Assembly (NCBI GenBank): GCA_947053455.1
Contig: CAMRSV010000005.1
Coordinates: forward strand, 1-64,000
Length of the DNA: 64,000 bases
Direction: 5' to 3'
Origin: an uncultured Alphaproteobacteria bacterium
GTDB taxonomy: Bacteria; Pseudomonadota; Alphaproteobacteria; Rs-D84
A program made the translations under genes and the position numbers. Below are positions 18,166 to 25,767 of the stretch, in pieces. The notes under the pieces were generated by a model, which did not search any database, was not told the origin of the DNA, and saw only the letters and a program-made list of their open reading frames with translations. Position 1 is the first letter of the stretch. The number at the start of each line of letters is the position of its first letter.

Positions 18166-19251
18166 TTATGGCCGCCAACGATCATGCATCCATAAATATT
18201 CTGCCGGGGCATCCAAAATCGCACGCGACATCACGTCATTTACCATCTGCATTCCGCGCATTTCATCCGCCGCCGCGTCACCATCGCGCGGAATGTTTAC
18301 AATTCCATCAAACACGATTTCGTGTTTTGCGCCACGTGTACGCCGCACATGCCCCACCACGACCGGCAAGTTGAATTTTCGCGCCAATTGCGCAATACCA
18401 GGCGACGTACGCGCCGGATGCCCCATAAAATCCAGATACGGCGCACCCGACGGTCGCTGATCGGAATTAATATTCAAAATATCGCCGTTACGCAACGCAC
18501 GCACCATGGGAATAGCATTGCCAACCGGAATAAAATGCAAATCCCGCGCCTGCCTCAGGCCATAGCTCTCTAAAATAACATCATTGGTCAACGGATTGCT
18601 GGGGTATTTATATGTAACACCGATGCGCGGTCCGCGCCCCAAAAAAGGCAAAGCCATCAACGCCATAAATCCCAAATGCGGCATCGCAATTAAAAATTGC
18701 GGCAAATCTTTTACCATATCCCAGTTTTTAACTGTGACCAGCCGACCCATATTGCGGCGATATGTTCCGTACTTTAACCCCTCGGCAAAGGTGCGCCCCC
18801 AGTTGTTCCAAATTTTGCGAATAAATTCGGGGTTATTGTTTTCTGGCATTATCTGGGCCAGGTTTTCTGAAATAATCTGCTGGCGGCGTGCGCTTTTTGA
18901 ACCAAAGTGTTCCAGAATACGCCCCCCCATCCATGATAAAACCGACAACGGCATCAACCGCAGCAGCCATGACGCCATGCGATATCCCAACAGTTCCGCC
19001 GGATGCTGAACCCAACGTTTTTTCCACTTTCGTGCCTTGTTGCCATAATACTGGCGCCAGGGACATGCCAACGCATAAATCGCCAGTCCCAAATACAGCG
19101 CCAAAACCGGCATCAAATATAACGAATTTATATCAAATATAGCCGTGACAAGCAAATAGAACAGAAATCCCCATGTCATTATGCGCGCCGGCTTTATATC
19201 CTTGGCCGTGCAAATCCACAGGCACAAAAACATACAAAGTGTTATCATCAC
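18166..19251 (-). CDS. lpxL: Lipid A late acyltransferase (LpxL/HtrB family)
   Basis: 361 residues with AAAGGATTGTG before the ATG. Membrane helices fill the first 60 residues (MITLCMFLCLWIC, MTWGFLFYLLVTAIFD, LMPVLALYLGLAIYALA), more than the single anchor usual in LpxL, so an extra N-terminal segment is present. The acyltransferase core follows: AMPHLGFMALMALPFLG holds the expected His, and ILNINSDQRPSGAPYLDFMG and PAEYLWMHDRWRP are typical of the family. The enzyme adds a secondary acyl chain to lipid A. It precedes msbA in a probable two-gene operon for LPS maturation and transport. Confidence 0.88.
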   Translation of the reverse strand: MMITLCMFLCLWICTAKDIKPARIMTWGFLFYLLVTAIFDINSLYLMPVLALYLGLAIYALACPWRQYYGNKARKWKKRWVQHPAELLGYRMASWLLRLMPLSVLSWMGGRILEHFGSKSARRQQIISENLAQIMPENNNPEFIRKIWNNWGRTFAEGLKYGTYRRNMGRLVTVKNWDMVKDLPQFLIAMPHLGFMALMALPFLGRGPRIGVTYKYPSNPLTNDVILESYGLRQARDLHFIPVGNAIPMVRALRNGDILNINSDQRPSGAPYLDFMGHPARTSPGIAQLARKFNLPVVVGHVRRTRGAKHEIVFDGIVNIPRDGDAAADEMRGMQMVNDVMSRAILDAPAEYLWMHDRWRP

Positions 19252-19353
19252 AATCCTTTTGTGTGGGTTAAGTATAGATTACGCACCGCCCACAGTCAAG
19301 TTTATTAAATTACCCACAATATATCACAATAGAATTTATAGTAAATTTTTACA

Positions 19354-19382
19354 TTGACATATTGATTGATTATGTATAAAAT
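19354..19382 (+). promoter_or_regulatory. Promoter of tRNA-Ala/rpsU
   Basis: TTGACA (19354-19359), a 17-base spacer and TAAAAT (19377-19382) lie 34 bases upstream of tRNA-Ala. Confidence 0.75.
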
Positions 19383-19416
19383 GCGTTGAATTCCCGAACC
19401 GGGGATGCAAAGTTTT

Positions 19417-19492
19417 GGGGTCATAGCTCAGTTGGTAGAGCACCTGCTTTGCAAGCAGGGGGTCGTCAGTTCGAGTCTGATTGGCTCCACCA
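19417..19492 (+). tRNA. tRNA-Ala, anticodon TGC
   Basis: 76 bases. The acceptor arms GGGGTCA/TGGCTCC include one G-T pair, the anticodon stem CCTGC/GCAGG encloses TTTGCAA, and CCA is encoded. It lies 42 bases before rpsU and is probably cotranscribed with it. Confidence 0.97.
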
Positions 19493-19534
19493 AGATAACA
19501 AAGAACAAAATGCGTTAAAGGGGGTGAATAACCT

Positions 19535-19741
19535 ATGGTAAAAGTTCTGGTTCGCGACAATAACGTCGAACAGGCACTGCGTGTTGCAAAGCGCAAGTCT
19601 CAAAAAGAAGGCCTGTACCGCGAAATGAAGGAACGTCAGCGTTATGAAAAACCAACAACAAAACGCAAACGTTTGAAAGAAGAAGCCGTACGCAACGAAA
19701 AGAAGCGTCAATCCAAACAAAGAATGGTATTTGGTTTCTAA
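19535..19741 (+). CDS. rpsU: 30S ribosomal protein S21
   Basis: 68 residues: [20 protein letters not shown], then [20 protein letters not shown], the classic S21 layout with a basic C-terminal half. The GGGGGTG ribosome site is strong. S21 sits on the 30S platform near the anti-Shine-Dalgarno helix. It shares a transcript with tRNA-Ala and ends at a terminator. Confidence 0.97.
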   Translation: MVKVLVRDNNVEQALRVAKRKSQKEGLYREMKERQRYEKPTTKRKRLKEEAVRNEKKRQSKQRMVFGF

Positions 19742-19754
19742 AAAAAAATCGCAA

Positions 19755-19786
19755 ACAAATCCCGCAATCGCGGGATTTGTTTTATT
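19755..19786 (+). terminator. Terminator after rpsU
   Basis: An 11-bp stem ACAAATCCCGC/GCGGGATTTGT with loop AATC is followed by TTTATT. Confidence 0.85.
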
Positions 19787-19809
19787 GCATGGCAACTGGC
19801 AAATAACCT

Positions 19810-20016
19810 TTGCAAATAAAATTCATCATGCTATAATACCTGTGCCGTTGGGTGTTCCGATGGCGGGGTGTAGTTACTTCTATCATCCTATTCCAATTAA
19901 GGGATAGAAATTCTCCAATCTTATGTTGGAGGGTCGCGAATATATTGAATAAGCGACACTATAGATGATATAGTAACTAACCTCCAACCATCTGGATTTT
20001 CCAAATGGTTGTTTTT
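19810..20016 (+). ncRNA. Structured leader RNA, copy A, with promoter
   Basis: Promoter TTGCAA (19810-19815), 16-base spacer, TATAAT (19832-19837). The RNA should start near 19844. Helices: P1 GCCGTTGG/CCGATGGC (19844-19864). Segment a CTCCAA (19913-19918) can pair with segment b GTTGGAGG (19925-19932). Hairpin H1 GTCGC/GCGAC (19933-19957) has an AT-rich loop, and hairpin H2 ACTATA/TATAGT (19958-19974) follows. Segment c CCTCCAAC (19981-19988) also complements b. A terminator-like hairpin AACCAT/ATGGTT with a T-run ends at 20016. If b pairs with c, H1 and H2 form a three-way junction abutting the terminator. An ORF starts 20 bases later. I do not recognise a known riboswitch. Confidence 0.8.
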
Positions 20017-20036
20017 ATTTTCCAAGAGGATAAGTT

Positions 20037-20235
20037 ATGCAACTGAAATCAATGGAACAAAATTCACAAAAAAAAACTGGAAAAAGAAGAACTGCTTTGC
20101 TGGTTGCTCTGTTTATATCTGTATATAGAAAGCATATACCTTAAATTAAAACCTATATTAGAACCAGAAATAAAAAGACATAATGCCCGTGTAATCCGCG
20201 GCCGAAAAAATCAAAATTCAACAAATAAAAAATAA
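20037..20235 (+). CDS. Small ORF with a frame break at an A9 run
   Basis: The ATG at 20037 follows AAGAGGATAA, a good ribosome site just after leader RNA copy A. The in-phase frame gives only 35 residues, stopping at 20144. Shifting by one base at the A9 run (20068-20076) gives about 66 residues ending at 20235, with a better-looking product (LEKEELLCWLLCLYLYIES, then KPILEPEIKRHNARVI). Loss of one A would restore the long frame. This could be transcriptional slippage, programmed frameshifting, a decayed gene or a base error. The long frame stops 1 base before the end of the convergent small gene. Confidence 0.45.
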
Positions 20236-20236
20236 A

Positions 20237-20407
20237 TTACAGATAAATCATCATGCAACGAAATGTTCGTTTTTCTGATTCTGGTGGACAGTATTTGCAT
20301 TCCGTATCGGCAAATTCTTGGAATTCCCGATGAATTTTGGCAATTTGATTTCGCGTTTTTATGTACAATTTCTCAATTTCTGCGCGTGTTAATGGTTTTG
20401 ATTGCAT
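20237..20407 (-). CDS. Small protein downstream of leader RNA copy B
   Basis: 56 residues from the ATG at 20407 with GGAGATTTTACA upstream. The sequence MQSKPLTRAEIEKLYIKTRN continues as a probable helix (QIAKIHREFQEFADTE), then CKYCPPESEKRTFRC. Its two Cys pairs might bind metal. Family not recognised. It is the only ORF directly after leader copy B and ends tail to tail with the small ORF of copy A. Confidence 0.55.
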   Translation of the reverse strand: MQSKPLTRAEIEKLYIKTRNQIAKIHREFQEFADTECKYCPPESEKRTFRCMMIYL

Positions 20408-20424
20408 TGTAAAATCTCCATATT

Positions 20425-20634
20425 AAAAAACCACCGGATAAATCCAAGTGGCTGGAGGTTCACAACTATTACAAACGATAGTGCTGTTTATTTATATATA
20501 TCACAGCCCTCCAGCACAATGCGGGAGATTTGCAACCCGACAAAATGTCAGGAAGGTTTGTAAGGGGTTGTGACACCCCGCCATCGGAACACCCGACGGC
20601 ATAAGTATTATAACATGTGTAATTTAATTTGCAA
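20425..20634 (-). ncRNA. Structured leader RNA, copy B, with promoter
   Basis: On the minus strand: TTGCAA (20629-20634), 16 bases, TATAAT (20607-20612), RNA start near 20600. P1 GCCGTCGG/CCGATGGC. P2 GGGG/CCCC with loop TGTCACAA. A CCTGACA/TGTCGGG hairpin. Segment a CTCC..GC against b GCTGGAGG (20508-20515). H1 GCTGT/ACAGC with loop GATATATATAAATAA. H2 ACTAT/ATAGT. Segment c CCTCCAGCC (20450-20458). The terminator-like CCAC/GTGG hairpin with an inner GGAT/ATCC helix is followed by T6 at 20425-20430. P1 is nearly identical to copy A, in inverted orientation. It precedes the 56-residue gene. Confidence 0.8.
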
Positions 20635-20672
20635 ATAAATACTAAATTGCACACGACGCACATAAAGGCGAC

Positions 20673-20702
20673 AAAAATCCCCGCAAACGCGGGGATTTTT
20701 TT
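20673..20702 (-). terminator. Terminator after the TM2 gene
   Basis: A 12-bp stem AAAAATCCCCGC/GCGGGGATTTTT with loop AAAC. It works in either direction. Confidence 0.85.
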
Positions 20703-20711
20703 GAAATTTAA

Positions 20712-21029
20712 TTATTCATTAAATATCTTTTCCGGTGTGTCCAAATTGCACAGTCCGATTATAAAATCAACAAATGCCCAAATGCATGCGACCAGTCCCG
20801 GTACAATCAGCATCCATCCAACCGTTCCCATAATCAGCATTGCAATACCCTGGTTAGATTTTCCGGCATAGAATTTATGCGCGCCAAAGCATCCCAAAAA
20901 GAATGCCAACAAAACATACGCAACCATGGATTTGCCATTTGCCGCATGTTCAGTATACCCACATTTCGGGCATGCCAATGCTTTGTCCGAATATTTACTA
21001 CCGCATTCCTTGCAATAAATCATCGCCAT
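20712..21029 (-). CDS. TM2-domain membrane protein with zinc ribbon
   Basis: 105 residues with AAAGGAT before the ATG. The first 25 residues hold two CxxC pairs (YCKECGSKYSDKALACPKCGY), a zinc ribbon. A TM2 domain follows: two membrane helices (MVAYVLLAFFLGCFGAHKFY and AMLIMGTVGWMLIVPGLVA) with the family hallmark GAHKFYAGK between them. TM2 proteins are small inner-membrane proteins of unclear function. The gene has its own terminator. Confidence 0.88.
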   Translation of the reverse strand: MAMIYCKECGSKYSDKALACPKCGYTEHAANGKSMVAYVLLAFFLGCFGAHKFYAGKSNQGIAMLIMGTVGWMLIVPGLVACIWAFVDFIIGLCNLDTPEKIFNE

Positions 21030-21094
21030 ATTTTTATCCTTTTGCTTTTATTCCTAATTTATTTTATATGAAACATTTATAAAATTCCACAAAT

Positions 21095-21126
21095 AAAAAA
21101 ATCCCCACAAACGCGGGGATTTTTCA
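21095..21126 (-). terminator. Terminator after the DsbA-like gene
   Basis: The stem AAAAATCCCC/GGGGATTTTT has an inner loop ACAAACGC and T-runs on both strands. Confidence 0.8.
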
Positions 21127-21143
21127 TCATATCAAACGCGTGA

Positions 21144-21965
21144 TTATTTCAACGCTTCGATAATCTGGGCATACGGGATTGCACCCGGGAACGCCTGTTC
21201 GTTGATAATCAGGAACGGTGTACCGCTGATATCAAACTGCTGTGCTGTTTCACGAACGTTTTTCAATTCACGTGCAACAACTTCGCCTTCCATGTCCTTG
21301 GTCAACTGGTCAGTATTCAAACCCGCTTCCTTGGCCATTTTCATAACATTTGCATGAACTTTTTCACCAATCTTTGACTGATCTTTCAAATCGTCCTGGG
21401 AATAGTAATTACGGTTCATCAGCATTTTTACCAATTCTGCAGACTTTTCCGGACTCTGCAGTTTCGCAGCGATAACCGCACGCGCCGGCGCATCCGACAA
21501 CGGCCCATGGATAGAGAAGTTCTTTACCACAACGCGAACGTCATCATTATTGTCCAGTACGCGTTCCAGTTCACCGTGTACGCGGCGGCAATACGGGCAA
21601 GAGAAATCTGTCCAAACAAAGATTGTTTTAGTTGCGTCCGCCTTACCCATAATCGGGGCATCGGCAATCATTTTATCGGCTTTGTTACGAACATAGGAAC
21701 GAATTGCCTTGTTCTTTTCAGCATTCGCTTTTTCCTGCATACCGTTGACCATATCCTGGATGATTTCCGGATTAACATCCGTCAGATAATACGGAATCAC
21801 CAAACGGGAAACCGAACCCGCAACCAAGATAATTGCAACAATGCTTATTACCTTTTTCGCAATGATAGAACCGGCCGTCGGCTTTTTCGCGTTCCCTTTT
21901 AGCAGCATGCCGCCAAACAGGAACAGAGCAATGCCCAAAACCAGAACCAATATTGTCCAAGTCAT
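21144..21965 (-). CDS. Membrane-anchored DsbA-like thiol oxidoreductase
   Basis: 273 residues from the ATG at 21965, with AGAAAGGAG upstream. The N-terminus has two membrane helices (WTILVLVLGIALFLFGGML and VISIVAIILVAGSVSRLVI), then a coiled linker and a thioredoxin-fold domain. The active site is FSCPYCRRVH (CPYC), and the cis-proline loop is ISGTPFLIINEQAFPGA. This layout matches DsbA family thiol oxidoreductases that form or shuffle disulfides in the periplasm. With many Cys-rich exported proteins nearby, it is a plausible folding partner, though that is inference. It is followed by a terminator and preceded by recO. Confidence 0.88.
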   Translation of the reverse strand: MTWTILVLVLGIALFLFGGMLLKGNAKKPTAGSIIAKKVISIVAIILVAGSVSRLVIPYYLTDVNPEIIQDMVNGMQEKANAEKNKAIRSYVRNKADKMIADAPIMGKADATKTIFVWTDFSCPYCRRVHGELERVLDNNDDVRVVVKNFSIHGPLSDAPARAVIAAKLQSPEKSAELVKMLMNRNYYSQDDLKDQSKIGEKVHANVMKMAKEAGLNTDQLTKDMEGEVVARELKNVRETAQQFDISGTPFLIINEQAFPGAIPYAQIIEALK

Positions 21966-22034
21966 ATTTTTCTCCTTTCTGTTGAACAAAGTTTAGGATA
22001 TAAAAAAATTCCCCACAGCGCAAGGAATAAATCT

Positions 22035-22694
22035 TTAATTATGTTTAATCAATATCTGGCGCGCGACGGGAACATTAACACCCTGGGATTCGCATACATG
22101 CGATATAAACCGCATTGTGATACCTAGATTCAGCGGTAAATTATACACCTTGTCCAAATATGGTGCGGCGCAATTGTCACACACCGCGCGACCCGTTCGC
22201 GGCGACAAATAATTCAAATTTTCAATTTCCCCACACGAAGCGCACCGCGATAAATCCAGTGCATACCCCAATTCACGCAGAAAATTTATTTCCCAGCGCA
22301 GATACGCGTCATCTGCACCCACGGGCGCCGACAATTTATTTAAAAAATCAAGCGTTTCATCATATAGGGATGAATAACCCTCTCGCTCGGGCAACAGTGC
22401 CGCAATCAACGCGAACGCCGCATTCATCTGGGCCAGTTTTTTCATATTCGTCATCGCCACCGCCGCCAGATTTTTTTCCGCCTCCCAATGAAAAGTCCCC
22501 AGTTGCGTATCCAACCGCGCATTCCATGCGGCGGCCCCCACCTGCCCCACCAACGGGATATTTTTCTTTGCAATCTGGGCGGCACGCATCACGCCACACA
22601 AAACACCAAAATCACGGGTAAAAACGCGCGCAACCGCATCGCGTTCGCCGATTGGGCGCAAATCAATCAAAATTCCAGCTGATTCTAATTTCAT
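22035..22694 (-). CDS. recO: DNA repair protein RecO
   Basis: 219 residues from the ATG at 22694. An earlier in-frame ATG at 22715 would put a TATAAT box (22704-22709, minus strand) inside the gene, so the later start is preferred. The message may then be nearly leaderless. The N-terminal OB-fold begins MKLESAGILIDLRPIGERDA. A CASCG...CDNC zinc-finger sits at about residues 150-175. RecO loads RecA onto SSB-coated gaps together with RecR. It may share the transcript of the downstream DsbA-like gene. Confidence 0.93.
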   Translation of the reverse strand: MKLESAGILIDLRPIGERDAVARVFTRDFGVLCGVMRAAQIAKKNIPLVGQVGAAAWNARLDTQLGTFHWEAEKNLAAVAMTNMKKLAQMNAAFALIAALLPEREGYSSLYDETLDFLNKLSAPVGADDAYLRWEINFLRELGYALDLSRCASCGEIENLNYLSPRTGRAVCDNCAAPYLDKVYNLPLNLGITMRFISHVCESQGVNVPVARQILIKHN

Positions 22695-22775
22695 TTCCGG
22701 TGTATTATAGTGCATAGAACTACAAAAGTTTATTGAAAAATAAATCCCACTATGTGTATAAATTGCACTTTATTC

Positions 22776-23020
22776 TTTACATTTTTCCTCATTTTATTTA
22801 TAGTTAATATGTCACGGTGAGTTACCGCGATGGGGCATAACAACCTCTATTAGGCGTCGGAATATAAACCAATTGGCGCATCGCGCCGTTTTTATTATTA
22901 CGACGATAAACAATCTCCTGATTTACAACTGGTCAGGAGGGCTGTCTAATAACCAATAAACAGCGCAATTCCTAATATTGTTGTTAACCTCCTGACCGTC
23001 AAAAATGGCGGTTTTTGTTT
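22776..23020 (+). ncRNA. Structured leader RNA, copy E, with promoter
   Basis: TTTACA (22776-22781), 17 bases, TATAGT (22799-22804), RNA start near 22811. Segment a CTCCTGA (22915-22921) pairs with b GGTCAGGAGG (22931-22940). Segment c CCTCCTGACC (22988-22997) is a perfect 10-bp complement of b. Between them, H1 GCTGT/ACAGC keeps an AT-rich loop and H2 is CAAT/ATTG. The terminator-like hairpin ACCGTCA/TGGCGGT is followed by T5. Compared with copies A-D the a, b and c segments all change together (CTCCTGA rather than CTCCAG), which supports real pairing. The downstream gene is the secreted protein at 23042. The region 22716-22775 shows nothing else. Confidence 0.75.
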
Positions 23021-23041
23021 TTTCAAACCAGGGGTTAAAAC

Positions 23042-23650
23042 ATGAATAAAAAAATTTTTGTTATTTTAATGACGCCTGTGATTATCACAAATCACGCCAA
23101 CGCAATAGAACCATCAAATATATTATGTGATGTTTGCGCAGTCTATGCAGAATGTCTGCAAGAAGAATGTGCACCATATGCAGAAGAACAGCAAATACCT
23201 GATAACACTACAGTTGGAACTATATCCGCATATTGTCGTCAACACGTGCATGATGAATTGGATAATCAGGTGCCGTTTAATAGCACAATGATAGATAACT
23301 ATCTGTTATCAAACGAATTGGCCGACCAATTGGTTTATGACATATTAGGCGCCCAATTTGTCTATAAATGTAAATATGACGCGTCGTCAAATTCCTATTA
23401 TTGTGGATACGGGGATATATACGAGGCCTGCACTAATCAGCATACTAATGTATGCACTTGTCCCAACGGATATTATTTAAACTATGGAAGCTATAGCAAT
23501 GGACGCACGACACAATGCGTGCCATGCCCCGATTCCGGAACCAGCGATGGGGGCTCACTACAGAAAAACTGTTATTTACCAGCCAATTCAACATTCCGCG
23601 ACACAACCGGGAATGGTGAATATACTAACTCTTGCTACTATACTAATTAA
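23042..23650 (+). CDS. Secreted Cys-rich protein controlled by leader copy E
   Basis: 202 residues with a signal peptide (MNKKIFVILMTPVIITNHANA) and GGGGTT upstream. The mature part is Cys-rich: CDVCAVYAECLQEEC near the start, resembling the CxxC-Y-xxC pattern of the larger paralogues, then CTCPNGYYLNYG and a C-terminal module CVPCPDSGTSDGG...NCYLP...TNSCYYTN. The same module ends the protein at 41212-41649. Probably a disulfide-bonded surface or periplasmic protein of unknown role. A terminator follows. Confidence 0.78.
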   Translation: MNKKIFVILMTPVIITNHANAIEPSNILCDVCAVYAECLQEECAPYAEEQQIPDNTTVGTISAYCRQHVHDELDNQVPFNSTMIDNYLLSNELADQLVYDILGAQFVYKCKYDASSNSYYCGYGDIYEACTNQHTNVCTCPNGYYLNYGSYSNGRTTQCVPCPDSGTSDGGSLQKNCYLPANSTFRDTTGNGEYTNSCYYTN

Positions 23651-23654
23651 ATAA

Positions 23655-23690
23655 TAAAAATGCCCCAAATGCGGGGCGTTTTTATTATTT
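23655..23690. terminator. Bidirectional terminator
   Basis: GCCCC/GGGGC stem flanked by A-run and T-run, between convergent genes at 23650 and 23685. Confidence 0.75.
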
Positions 23691-24797
23691 ATTAGTCAAC
23701 TGCAGCTCAATACGACGATTTTTCTGCAGGGCTTCTGGACTATTTCCCAGTTCCACCGGGTGCATATCACCAAACCCACTGGGCAACAAGCGCCGACGTG
23801 ACACGCCCGCCTCTGCCAAGGCATCAACCACCGCCGTCGCACGCAGCAGCGACAGTTCCGTGTTATTTTTATAACCGCGCGTCCCAGGCACAACGGGCTG
23901 CTTGTCCGTATGACCATCCACACGAATAATCCAATTCACATCGGACGGAATCTTTGCCTCCATTCCCTTTATAACACCGGCTATGGCACGCAATTGGTTT
24001 TTACCCTCCAGCGATAATGTGTATGAACCGCTGGGGAACAAAATGTCACTAGACACGATAAAGCGGTCACCATCGGGTTGTATTGTCGTGCGATCCCCCA
24101 GCGCCAATTTTATCGCCTTGTAAAAATCCGACTGATACTGTGCAACGGCATTTAATTCTGCAACCTTGTCCGCCAATGCCTTATTCAGACGCGTCGACAT
24201 TTCGACATACTGAATTTCCTTGGCATTAGCCTTCTGTTCGGCGGCGTCTAATGACGCCTGTAATTTTGCCAACTGTTCTTGAAGCGACATACGCTGTGCC
24301 TCCATTTCGACCTGCAATGCGCGTCGTTCCTGTTCCAGTTCGGTCGCCTTTTGTTTATCCAGATTCGCCTGATTTAACTGCTGGCTTAATTCGGAGACCA
24401 TTTTTTGCATGTCCTGCCCCTGGGACTGTAATTCCATAACCTTGGATTCATATGCCGTGACCAAATCCTCTATACTCAAATCAATTTCTTCCAATTCGGT
24501 GGTTAATTCCGCATTGCTGTTTTCCAGATTTTCCAATTCCGCACGCGCCAATATCAGCAGTCGTTTTGCCTCCTGCTCGTCTGCGGTCATTTGCTGAATT
24601 GTCTGTGCCTGTTCGGCATTTGTCTGTTTCAATTTGGCAACAGTTTTGATACCACTGCTCTTGTTAAAAACACTGGTGGTTGTCCATAAGAATACGAACA
24701 CAATCAACAGGAATATCAATATGATAACCAGATTTGAAAACAAATCAACAAAGCCTGGCCAAGCATTGGTCTGATTGCGAAATCTAATGTTCATCAT
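23685..24797 (-). CDS. MotB/OmpA-like peptidoglycan-binding protein
   Basis: 370 residues. One membrane helix at about 20-42 (NLVIILIFLLIVFVFLWTTT), with an Asp just before it (PGFVDLFSN) where MotB carries its proton-binding residue. A coiled coil follows at about 50-215 (LKQTNAEQAQTIQQMTADEQ onward). The C-terminal OmpA domain starts at DILFPSGSYTL and has VDGHTDKQPV and QKNRRIELQL. It pairs with the MotA/TolQ-like gene upstream, 31 bases away. No flagellar genes are in the window, so a non-flagellar proton-driven envelope complex is more likely. Confidence 0.85.
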   Translation of the reverse strand: MMNIRFRNQTNAWPGFVDLFSNLVIILIFLLIVFVFLWTTTSVFNKSSGIKTVAKLKQTNAEQAQTIQQMTADEQEAKRLLILARAELENLENSNAELTTELEEIDLSIEDLVTAYESKVMELQSQGQDMQKMVSELSQQLNQANLDKQKATELEQERRALQVEMEAQRMSLQEQLAKLQASLDAAEQKANAKEIQYVEMSTRLNKALADKVAELNAVAQYQSDFYKAIKLALGDRTTIQPDGDRFIVSSDILFPSGSYTLSLEGKNQLRAIAGVIKGMEAKIPSDVNWIIRVDGHTDKQPVVPGTRGYKNNTELSLLRATAVVDALAEAGVSRRRLLPSGFGDMHPVELGNSPEALQKNRRIELQLTNK

Positions 24798-24828
24798 GTT
24801 TTTTCCTCTCTCTCTTTATTTCCCGGTG

Positions 24829-25605
24829 TCAATCTAATTCTGAAAACACCCTTTCTAAATTCTTCACACTGTTGTCCAGATTGCGCGCCGCCTGATTTAT
24901 TTGCGGTATTATTTCAATTGGCGTTGCGGGCGTGGCCGCACGCGTATGCGCCGCCAAATAATCTTCTAGCTCGCGGAAAATCGCATTTTGTGCAAACTGC
25001 ACCTGCAGGCCTAAAAATCCGATGGTCAAACTGCCCCCCAGTCCCAGGAGAGAACTAGTAAATGCGGTTGACATTCCCCCCAATGGACGCGCCAAACCCG
25101 CCTGCATCGCCAGCAATACAGATTCATTTTCAAAATCAAGCCCCGCGATTAAATCAGCAAATCCGCCGACGGTCATAATCAGCCCCCAAAATGTCCCCAG
25201 CAGCCCCAAAAATATCAACGTATTTGTGATATAGCGCACGGATTCGCGTGAATCTTCAAAGCGCACCAAAATCATGTCCAACATTCCGTTTAACGTTGCG
25301 GCGGAAATCTGGCGCGGGCGGGCACGCAAAATCATCGCCACCGGACGCAGCAATCGCGGTGGCAAATCCGCCGCACGCCGCCCAGACAAATACAGTGACA
25401 GCCACCGATATTCCGGCAACAGACGAAACATTTCGACAAAACACAGACCAATTCCAAACAAAGTCGTGCCAATTATTATTCCGTTAAGTATTATATTTGA
25501 CGTCGCAATATTCAGAAATTGCCGATAAAACAAAATGACACCAGCCGCCAAAACCGCGGAAAACAGCGTCATTATGTTAAGATTTCTGTGAAACTGATGC
25601 GTCAT
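24829..25605 (-). CDS. MotA/TolQ/ExbB-family proton channel protein
   Basis: 258 residues. Two N-terminal helices (IMTLFSAVLAAGVILFY, IILNGIIIGTTLFGIGLCFV), then the conserved channel part: YITNTLIFLGLLGTFWGLIM and PLGGMSTAFTSSLLGLGGSL, the two helices that form the proton path in this family. The C-terminal tail is helical (QINQAARNLDNSVKNLERVF). It forms a two-gene operon with the MotB/OmpA-like gene. The family call is firm; which machine it powers is not known. Confidence 0.87.
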   Translation of the reverse strand: MTHQFHRNLNIMTLFSAVLAAGVILFYRQFLNIATSNIILNGIIIGTTLFGIGLCFVEMFRLLPEYRWLSLYLSGRRAADLPPRLLRPVAMILRARPRQISAATLNGMLDMILVRFEDSRESVRYITNTLIFLGLLGTFWGLIMTVGGFADLIAGLDFENESVLLAMQAGLARPLGGMSTAFTSSLLGLGGSLTIGFLGLQVQFAQNAIFRELEDYLAAHTRAATPATPIEIIPQINQAARNLDNSVKNLERVFSELD

Positions 25606-25683
25606 AAAATCTCTCTTATTATTACAATGATAATAAATTTGTGCCCATCAAGTCAATAGGGATTATTCATATTAAAAAAAACT

Positions 25684-25756
25684 TGATTTTATTAAAAAAG
25701 TCGGCATAATTGTCTGGTTCCTGCTGATGACATGGGGTCGTCGGCTGTATAAACCA
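25684..25756 (+). promoter_or_regulatory. rpsF promoter and leader hairpin
   Basis: TTGATT (25684-25689) and CATAAT, 16 bases apart, form a candidate promoter. The leader then folds into a long hairpin: TGGTT/AACCA (25715-25719 with 25752-25756) and CTGATGAC/GTCGTCGG (25724-25731 with 25737-25744). S6-S18 complexes bind leader hairpins in some bacteria, so autoregulation is possible but not shown. Confidence 0.45.
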
Positions 25757-25767
25757 GAGGAAATAAA

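Noticed and set aside
19810-20634. Inverted copies A and B as ends of an insertion sequence
   Set aside because: No transposase lies between them and the same element occurs four more times as single copies at gene starts.
22776-23020. Known riboswitch classes (TPP, cobalamin, glycine, c-di-GMP, purine, preQ1)
   Set aside because: None of the conserved core sequences I know for these classes is present in any of the six copies.
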